Positions 14,487 through 20,226 of a stretch of DNA of 20,226 nt are shown here, piece by piece (position 1 is the first letter of the stretch; every line of letters begins with the position of its first letter). Position numbers and translations under genes: made by a program. The stretch comes from Vicinamibacteria bacterium. Its GTDB lineage: Bacteria > Acidobacteriota > Vicinamibacteria > Vicinamibacterales > UBA2999. Location of the stretch: positions 1 through 20,226 of the forward strand of contig JAICQE010000066.1 of the NCBI GenBank assembly GCA_025938035.1. The letters are read 5' to 3'. The notes beneath the pieces were generated by a model. The model saw only the letters and a program-made list of their open reading frames with translations, had not been told where the DNA came from and made no database searches.

Positions 14487-16280
14487 ATGAGTCTAGATAC
14501 CGAAGGCCGTTGGGGCACCGTCACGAGATTTAACGTGCCGGACCAGAAACTCCACGACGGGCACGGGCGGACTGTCGATGACAAGCGCGGCTTGTTCGTC
14601 ATCCATGCCGTTCTGCTCTACACGGGGAAGTTGCTCCTCTTCGGTGGGCACGCCGAGTTCGCGTTCTATGCGCCAGTCAGCTACGAATTCGATCCCGAAA
14701 ACCCGACCGCGCTGCTCACTCCCCGCAAGTTCCCCGCCGGTATGGACCTGTTCTGCTGCCACTACGTCCAGCTCCACAATGGCCGCATCCTGGTGGTCGG
14801 CGGGTCCGACCCGGATTTCGTTCACCACGGTAGCAGGGGAGCCAGGAACATCTGCACCTACAATCCAGACCCGAACGCGGCGGCCGAGGACAAGGGATGG
14901 CGCGCCAGTCGGAAGAGCGGCAAGCGCAATTTCCTGCACAAGGCACGTTGGTACCCGACCGCGGTTATGCTGCCTGACCAGCGCGTGTTGGTGGTCTCCG
15001 GCCGCCCTGAACATAACGCGGGCACAGCGATCGTCGAAGAGGCGGAGGTCCTGGAAGAGGGCCGCAGCACTCGCGACTGGAGCTCGAAGATACTGGCTGG
15101 CGCCAACAAGTTCTTCCCCACCTATCCAGGGCTTCACCTGGCTCCGGACGGCAGGGTCTATTTCAGCCATACGACGTGGGGGTGGGAGATCGACCCTCCT
15201 CAGAATACGCAGTCGATCGAGGTGGCTAACGGTGCGACGACCGCAAGTTGGAAGGACCATTCCATCCAGCCCGCCCAGATCCGCCGCGAGGAGGCGATGA
15301 GCGTGCTCCTGCCACCGGCCCAGGACGGGAAGATCCTCGTCGTGGGCGGAGCGCTGGCGCTCAGGACCAACCCCGCGCCGCCGCCGGATTTCCTTCCGGC
15401 GGCGCGATCGGTGAACGGCGACGAACCTGGGCCCCCGGTGTTCAGCCAGGTCGACACCGGTAGTGACCATTTCAGCGCCGAGATCCTCGACACCAAGCAG
15501 TCGCCGCCGAAGTGGACGGCGACTCCCGGCAAGCAGATGCAGCGCGCCCGCACCAACGGTCACTGCGTGCTGCTGCCCGACGAGACCGTGTTGATCGCCG
15601 GCGGTCACAACGGTTACAAATGGCAGCCCCCTCCCCCTCCCGGCACGAACCTCACCGGCACGAACCCTACCGTCACCGCGGAGATATTCACGCCAGGCAC
15701 CGGGTTCGAGCTCGCCGCCGTGATGGGCGCATCGAGGATGTATCACTCGGTCGCCTTACTCCTTCCCAACGGCCGTGTATTCGTCGCCGGCGGCGCGGAT
15801 CCGAAGCTCCACGAGGATCGGCTCACCTACCCGACCGGCTGGCAAGGACCCGTGTATGGCGATCCGTCGAATCCAGACCCGCGCCGCCAAGCCGACATCC
15901 CTCTGAATCAGAAAACCTTCCAGATCTACGAGCCGCCGTACTTCTTCAAGCCCGACCGGGCGTCTCAACCTGTGATCACGGACGTGCGCAGGGGCGGGTC
16001 GTCGACCCAGCAAGTCCGCTACGGTCAGACGTTCACCGTGGTTACTCCACAGGCGGCGACCATCAAGAAGGTGTCCTTCATGCGCCCTGGCGCCCCGACA
16101 CACCACACGGACACCGAGCAGCGGTACGTGAAGCTGGAGTTCACCGCCGGCACCGGTGAGCTTACGGTTACCGCCGTTGCGGATGCCAAGCTGGCGCCGC
16201 CCGGTTATTACATGCTCTGGATCGTGGACGACAAGGGGCGACCGTGCCAGGATGCCAAGTTCATCCACCTAGTGAAGTGA
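14487..16280 (+). CDS. Galactose oxidase/GlxA-like radical copper oxidase, no visible export signal
   Basis: A predicted AA5-type oxidase of 597 aa with a kelch-like beta-propeller and a C-terminal DUF1929 immunoglobulin-like domain (about 493-597). The known active-site set can be matched by motif: C90 in DLFCCH and Y156 in RWYPT (the Tyr-Cys cofactor pair), Y419 and H420 in SRMYHSVALLLPNGRV (copper ligands), and H539 in PTHHTDTEQRYVKL (last ligand). Propeller blades repeat as NGRILVVGG, DGKILVVGG, ETVLIAGGH and NGRVFVAGG. Such enzymes oxidise primary alcohols or aldehydes to products plus hydrogen peroxide. The N-terminus MSLDTEGRWGTVTRF has no signal peptide, and the frame is closed upstream by TGA at 14376-14378 with no hydrophobic stretch, unlike secreted or anchored relatives. 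The ATG is preceded by AGGATAGGG. The DUF6603-like gene follows after 12 bp. Confidence 0.88.
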   Translation: MSLDTEGRWGTVTRFNVPDQKLHDGHGRTVDDKRGLFVIHAVLLYTGKLLLFGGHAEFAFYAPVSYEFDPENPTALLTPRKFPAGMDLFCCHYVQLHNGRILVVGGSDPDFVHHGSRGARNICTYNPDPNAAAEDKGWRASRKSGKRNFLHKARWYPTAVMLPDQRVLVVSGRPEHNAGTAIVEEAEVLEEGRSTRDWSSKILAGANKFFPTYPGLHLAPDGRVYFSHTTWGWEIDPPQNTQSIEVANGATTASWKDHSIQPAQIRREEAMSVLLPPAQDGKILVVGGALALRTNPAPPPDFLPAARSVNGDEPGPPVFSQVDTGSDHFSAEILDTKQSPPKWTATPGKQMQRARTNGHCVLLPDETVLIAGGHNGYKWQPPPPPGTNLTGTNPTVTAEIFTPGTGFELAAVMGASRMYHSVALLLPNGRVFVAGGADPKLHEDRLTYPTGWQGPVYGDPSNPDPRRQADIPLNQKTFQIYEPPYFFKPDRASQPVITDVRRGGSSTQQVRYGQTFTVVTPQAATIKKVSFMRPGAPTHHTDTEQRYVKLEFTAGTGELTVTAVADAKLAPPGYYMLWIVDDKGRPCQDAKFIHLVK

Positions 16281-16292
16281 GAGGCATGGCGA

Positions 16293-19200
16293 ATGCCTTC
16301 TAGTCGACCCGGCACTTTCGAGCTCATCGTCCTCGAGCTGGCACGTGCCCTCGAGCCGGTCACGGAACGGCTGGAGCATCACGCGAGTCCGATGCCGTTC
16401 CTCGCCGAGCTGGGGCTCGCGCTCCCCCACGGCGTCATGTCACCGGCACTGGGAGAGGCTCTCCACGAGGCGATCGACGCGGCGACGGAGCTGCCGGACA
16501 TGATCCAGGAGCTGGCCACGGCCATCGACGGGGGGAACGCCAGCGAGATTCTCGATCAGGGCGTGGCCCTGGCCCAACGAGTCAAGACGGTGGTCGCCGC
16601 GTTCGACACCATCGCCGCCGAGCTCGGCGCACTGGGTCCCATTCCGGGCCTGAGCCCGGCCGATCTGGCCGCCTTCGTCGCCGAGCTGCCGCGGCGACTG
16701 CTGGACACGCTCCTCATCGAGTACCTGGAGAACGCCCATCCCTTGGCGTTCGCCATGGCCGCGCTCGTTGGGCTGGTCGAGCAGACCGCGCAAAACATCG
16801 GCTCGACGGATCCGCTGCGACCCGAGCACGTCCGGAAATCGTTGCGGCTCGATCGCCTGGGGTCGCTGCTGCGCTCGCCGGACCAGGTCGCCCGGGATGT
16901 CTACGGTTGGGGCGAGCCGACGTTCGACGGCGTGCTGCCGATCCAGCGCCTGACCCAGTTGCTCGAAGCGATGGGCATCGTGGTCACCCACAGGGACCCG
17001 TTGGGCGCGCCAGCGCGTCCAGCCATCGAGATCGGACTTCTCACCATCGCCCCTACCGACGGCCTGGTGCCGCCGGGCCTCGAAGCCACGTTCATGCTGG
17101 ACGTTCCCGAAGGGGTCGATCTCGAGCTCCCTCTCGACGACGGTTGGCTGGCCAAGCTGACCGCGCGCGCCGCGCTGAGCGCGTCGGCCGGCATCCAGCT
17201 CCGGCCTCCCGCCGAGGTCACGTTGGTGACCAGCGGCGCGGTGCAGGGCCAGCTCTCAGCCGGACTCGTCCGCGTCCCCATCCCGCCGGAGACGGGTCTC
17301 GTCCTTCTCGGGCTCGGCGGCGGCAGTGGGCTCACGGCACAGCGCGTGGGGATCGGCTTCCTATCGAGCTTCCAGTGGAATACGGCGCTGGGGCGCGCAG
17401 AGGGGGACTTCGGGTTCGAGGGACGGATCCAGGGTGGAAAGCTCCTCGTTGCCGCCGACAAGGCGGACGGATTCCTGGCCACACTGCTGTCCGGCCGCGC
17501 GCTCGAAGCCGGCTTCGACCTGGGGTTCGGCTGGACTGCGGGGCGCGGCGTCTTCTTCGTCGGCAGCAGCGCGCTCGAAGTTGACTTGCCGGTGCATGTG
17601 AACCTCGGCGCGATCGACCTCAACGCCATCACCATCAGCGTGGGCATCGAGGGCGACACGCTTCCCATCGCGCTCAGCGTGAGCGTCAAGGCGCTGCTCG
17701 GCCCGGTCACGGCGGTCGTCGAGAAGGTCGGCGCGGTATTCGTCCTCGGCTTTCCAGACGATCGCTCGGGCAACCTAGGCCTGCTGCAATTGGACGCCGC
17801 CTTCAAACCTCCAAGCGGCATCGCGCTCGCGGTGGACGGCGGCGGCTTCAAGGGCGGCGGGTTCCTGCGCTTCGAGCCGGAACAGGCGCGCTACTCCGGG
17901 ATGCTCGAGCTGGAGTTCCAGGACCGCATTGCGCTCAAAGCGATCGGACTGCTCGAAACAGAGCTGCCGAGCGGGCAGGACGGATTCGCGCTGCTCATCA
18001 TCATCACCGCGGAGTTCACGCCGATTCAGCTCGGATTCGGTTTCACGCTGAACGGCGTGGGCGGGCTGCTCGGGCTGAACCGCCGCGCGGATCTCGAGCG
18101 GCTCCGCACCGGCCTGCGGGACAACACGCTCGGCAGCATCCTGTTCCCACAGGACATCGTCGAGAACTCGGCACGCATCATCAGCGATCTGCGACAGGTG
18201 TTCCCGGTCGAGGAGGGCCGTTTTCTGTTCGGCCCGATGGCGAAGATCGGCTGGGGCTCGCCGACGATCATCACGCTCGATCTCGGCCTACTGATCGAGG
18301 TGCCGCACCCGGTGCGTCTCGCCATTCTCGGGGTGCTGAAGGGCATCCTGCCGCGTGAGGACGCGCCGGTGCTGCGCCTTCAGGTCAATTTCCTCGGCGA
18401 GATCGACTTCGAAAAGGGGCAGCTGCTGTTCGACGCCTCGCTCTACGACTCGAAGCTGCTAGCGTTCACCCTCACAGGCGACATGGCGATTCGCCTGTTC
18501 TGGGGCGGGGATCCGAACTTCCTCCTGACGGTCGGGGGCTTCCATCCGGCGTATCAGCCGCCGCCGATGCGGCTGCCAGAGTTGCGGCAGCTGACGCTGT
18601 CGCTGACCGATGGCGACAATCCGCGACTACGGCTCGAGACCTATTTCGCGATCACGTCGAACACCGTGCAGTTCGGCGCGCGCGTCGAGGTCTACGCGCG
18701 GGCCTCCTCGTTCAACGTCTACGGCTTCATTGCCTTCGACGTGCTGTTCCAGTTCAGTCCGTTTCACTTTATCGCCGACGTGTCGGCCATGCTGGCCTTG
18801 CGCGTCGGCTCGTCGGCATTCGCGTCGATCACGCTCGCGTTCACCCTCGAAGGGCCGACGCCGTGGAGCGTCAACGGAACGGCCAGCTTCAAGATTTGCT
18901 GGTTCTTCACGCTCAAGGTCCGGTTCAGCAAGACGTGGGGTGAGCAGCCGAACGAGATCGCCGGCGATGCGCTCGTGATGCCGTTGCTCCTCGCCGCGCT
19001 CAACGATCCGAACAACTGGAGCGTCGAGCCGCCGGCCGGCCGGCACCTGCTCGTCAGCACGCGCGAGATCGTGCCGACGCCTGGTGCGCCTGCCGCAGTC
19101 ATCGCCCAACCGTACGGCGTGTTGACTGTCAGCCAGAAGGTCGTGCCGCTCAACCTGACGATCGAGACATTCGGCAATCTTCCGCCGGCGGACGGCACCG

Positions 19201-19757
19201 TGTTCCGCATCGGTGACGTGCGGTTGGGCGAGAGCACGACGATCTCCAATCCCGATCCGGCGAAGGAACACTTCGCGCCCGCGCAGTTCTTCAAGAAGTC
19301 GGACGCGGACAAACTCAGCGACAAATCGTTCGAGCGGTACGACAGCGGGATCCGCATTCGCGAGAACGGCCGGCTGAAGACCGCCTACGCCGCGACGCGT
19401 CAGGTGCGCTACGAATTGAGCTACATCGACTCCCAGCGCGAGGCGCTCGCATCGCCTCCAGTCAGCGAGGACACGTTCCGCCCCGACGCAACGGCCTTCC
19501 TTGCCTGGGCCGTGCACGGCGCCACGTCGAAATCCGATCTCTCGCATGCGCGAAACCGCCGACCGGCGCTGGCGCCCGAACCGGTGGCGGTCGCCGACGA
19601 GCGGTTCGCGGTGGTCGAGGGAGATCTGCAGGTGGTCGAAGGCGCCGCGGGGCTGACGGAGGCCGAAGCGGTGGCACGTTTGCGCGCGCTGCAGGCCGAG
19701 GGGCGGCATCGCCGGCTGCAGGTGGTGCCGGCCTTCGAGCTCGCGACGGTGGCGTAA
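16293..19757 (+). CDS. Large DUF6603-like protein with helical head and extended beta-rich body
   Basis: An 1154-aa protein of unknown function. Residues 1 to about 230 are helical (PALGEALHEAIDAATELPDM, then QELATAIDGG). From about 243 to 1000 the chain is a long run of short amphipathic strands with many Gly/Phe/Leu alternations. The segment LGFGFTLNGVGGLLGLNRRA (580-599), followed by DLERLRTGL, GSILFPQDI and FLFGPMAKIGWG, and FWGGDPNFLLTVGGFHPAYQ (736-755), are what I recall as DUF6603 hallmarks; this is memory and was not searched. The tail (about 1105-1154) is a separate charged piece with GLTEAEAVARLRALQAEGRH. No signal peptide, transmembrane helix or catalytic motif is visible. The ATG has GAGG eight bases upstream, within the 12-bp gap from the oxidase gene. 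Repeated beta strands of this type could form a groove, tube or shell; that is inference. Confidence 0.82.
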   Translation: MPSSRPGTFELIVLELARALEPVTERLEHHASPMPFLAELGLALPHGVMSPALGEALHEAIDAATELPDMIQELATAIDGGNASEILDQGVALAQRVKTVVAAFDTIAAELGALGPIPGLSPADLAAFVAELPRRLLDTLLIEYLENAHPLAFAMAALVGLVEQTAQNIGSTDPLRPEHVRKSLRLDRLGSLLRSPDQVARDVYGWGEPTFDGVLPIQRLTQLLEAMGIVVTHRDPLGAPARPAIEIGLLTIAPTDGLVPPGLEATFMLDVPEGVDLELPLDDGWLAKLTARAALSASAGIQLRPPAEVTLVTSGAVQGQLSAGLVRVPIPPETGLVLLGLGGGSGLTAQRVGIGFLSSFQWNTALGRAEGDFGFEGRIQGGKLLVAADKADGFLATLLSGRALEAGFDLGFGWTAGRGVFFVGSSALEVDLPVHVNLGAIDLNAITISVGIEGDTLPIALSVSVKALLGPVTAVVEKVGAVFVLGFPDDRSGNLGLLQLDAAFKPPSGIALAVDGGGFKGGGFLRFEPEQARYSGMLELEFQDRIALKAIGLLETELPSGQDGFALLIIITAEFTPIQLGFGFTLNGVGGLLGLNRRADLERLRTGLRDNTLGSILFPQDIVENSARIISDLRQVFPVEEGRFLFGPMAKIGWGSPTIITLDLGLLIEVPHPVRLAILGVLKGILPREDAPVLRLQVNFLGEIDFEKGQLLFDASLYDSKLLAFTLTGDMAIRLFWGGDPNFLLTVGGFHPAYQPPPMRLPELRQLTLSLTDGDNPRLRLETYFAITSNTVQFGARVEVYARASSFNVYGFIAFDVLFQFSPFHFIADVSAMLALRVGSSAFASITLAFTLEGPTPWSVNGTASFKICWFFTLKVRFSKTWGEQPNEIAGDALVMPLLLAALNDPNNWSVEPPAGRHLLVSTREIVPTPGAPAAVIAQPYGVLTVSQKVVPLNLTIETFGNLPPADGTVFRIGDVRLGESTTISNPDPAKEHFAPAQFFKKSDADKLSDKSFERYDSGIRIRENGRLKTAYAATRQVRYELSYIDSQREALASPPVSEDTFRPDATAFLAWAVHGATSKSDLSHARNRRPALAPEPVAVADERFAVVEGDLQVVEGAAGLTEAEAVARLRALQAEGRHRRLQVVPAFELATVA

Positions 19758-19783
19758 CCCGACATCGGTGGCGGTGGTCGAAC

Positions 19784-20226
19784 ATGCACGAGACAACGCT
19801 CGCTGATTACACGTTTCTCCCATGGCTCCGCCAGGGGATTGCGTCGGAGATTTCGAACCCGGACGGCGTCGCGCTCCCCGGCGAACGCGCGTCGGTTGAC
19901 GTTCGCTTCAACGTCAACGGCGAGCCGGTGGGCCGCGCGGTCCAGCTCCTCGGTCCGGGCGACATCATCGGCATCAACCCGCGCGCAATCAGCAAGATCG
20001 AACCGCAGCCGTCGGTCACCGACTTCGAGTCGAACTACCTGCCGTACATCGAGTTCTACGAGGAAGACTTTCCGTGGCGTTATACGCCGGCGCGTGCGGC
20101 CGGCGCGCTCGAACAGAGCCGGCTGCGACCATGGGTGTTTCTCGCAGTGCTGTCGGACGACGAGTTCCGGGACAAGATCGCCGACGGACCGCTGCCCGCG
20201 ATCGAGCTGATTGCCGCGGCGGAGAC
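19784..20226 (+). CDS. Unrecognised protein beginning LADYTFLPWLRQGIA, cut by the window edge
   Basis: An open frame runs from ATG 19784 to the end of the window without a stop (147 codons seen). Residues: MHETTLADYTFLPWLRQGIA, then SEISNPDG, then a strand-like RASVDVRFNVNGEPVGRAVQ, LLGPGDIIGINPRAISKIEP, NYLPYIEFYEEDFPWRYTPA and LRPWVFLAVLSDDEF. It has good coding character: the frame reads smoothly, with GC-rich third positions. The N-terminus lacks a signal peptide and the start has no strong Shine-Dalgarno. It lies 26 bp after the DUF6603-like gene on the same strand, so it is very likely the third gene of that operon. I do not know the family's function. The Pro/Trp-rich 'FPWRYTP' and 'RPW' blocks look conserved and would make good search probes. 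Confidence 0.8.
   Translation, partial: MHETTLADYTFLPWLRQGIASEISNPDGVALPGERASVDVRFNVNGEPVGRAVQLLGPGDIIGINPRAISKIEPQPSVTDFESNYLPYIEFYEEDFPWRYTPARAAGALEQSRLRPWVFLAVLSDDEFRDKIADGPLPAIELIAAAE

Noticed and set aside
14342..14602. N-terminal extension of the isomerase on the minus strand
   Set aside because: It would run antisense over the start of the oxidase gene, and its residues do not resemble the family. ATG 14339-14341 gives the normal length.
18627..19823. Antisense frame of 398 codons opposite the DUF6603-like gene
   Set aside because: Arg- and His-rich shadow translation. The plus-strand reading has the recognisable, balanced composition.

Overview
This window comes from a high-GC Gram-negative bacterium. 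The best guess is Acidobacteriota, probably Vicinamibacteria. The guess rests on a large Oar-like TonB-dependent receptor with an N-terminal carboxypeptidase-regulatory-like domain, short GC-rich palindromic repeats between genes, frequent GTG/TTG starts, and a Skp/OmpH chaperone end. The taxonomy comes from remembered family habits, not from a search.

Layout. The 3' end of an OmpH/Skp-type periplasmic chaperone gene (+, to 118) faces a minus-strand block running from 5988 down to 169. In transcription order that block holds an alkaline-phosphatase-superfamily phosphodiesterase, a short type I signal peptidase, a small lipoprotein, a membrane-anchored TPR protein and an M48 zinc peptidase with a TPR-like tail. 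Junctions within the block are tight (36 bp, 2 bp, then a 4-bp GTGA overlap), apart from a 140-bp repeat-filled gap. The theme is envelope protein handling. A divergent region (5989-6134) with a sigma70-like promoter drives the TonB-dependent receptor (6135-9299). A structured intergenic repeat follows it.

Next come a membrane-anchored serine-beta-lactamase-fold protein, whose SxxK motif has been replaced (TASA), and a stand-alone RibD-C-like reductase. Both are on the plus strand, 27 bp apart. They run into a convergent minus-strand pair, 4 bp apart: a bifunctional phosphoglucose/phosphomannose isomerase (13250-14341) and an unrecognised 573-aa helical protein (11524-13245).

The last 5.7 kb (14487 to the window edge) is the most unusual part. 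Three plus-strand genes lie 12 and 26 bp apart: a galactose-oxidase/GlxA-like radical copper oxidase with all expected copper and Tyr-Cys residues but no visible export signal; a 1154-aa DUF6603-like protein with a helical head and a long beta-rich body; and the start of another unrecognised protein that runs off the edge. None of the three shows a secretion signal. Together they look like an uncharacterised multi-protein module. No tRNA, rRNA, CRISPR, transposase or phage integrase was seen, and no gene-free stretch exceeds about 150 bp.
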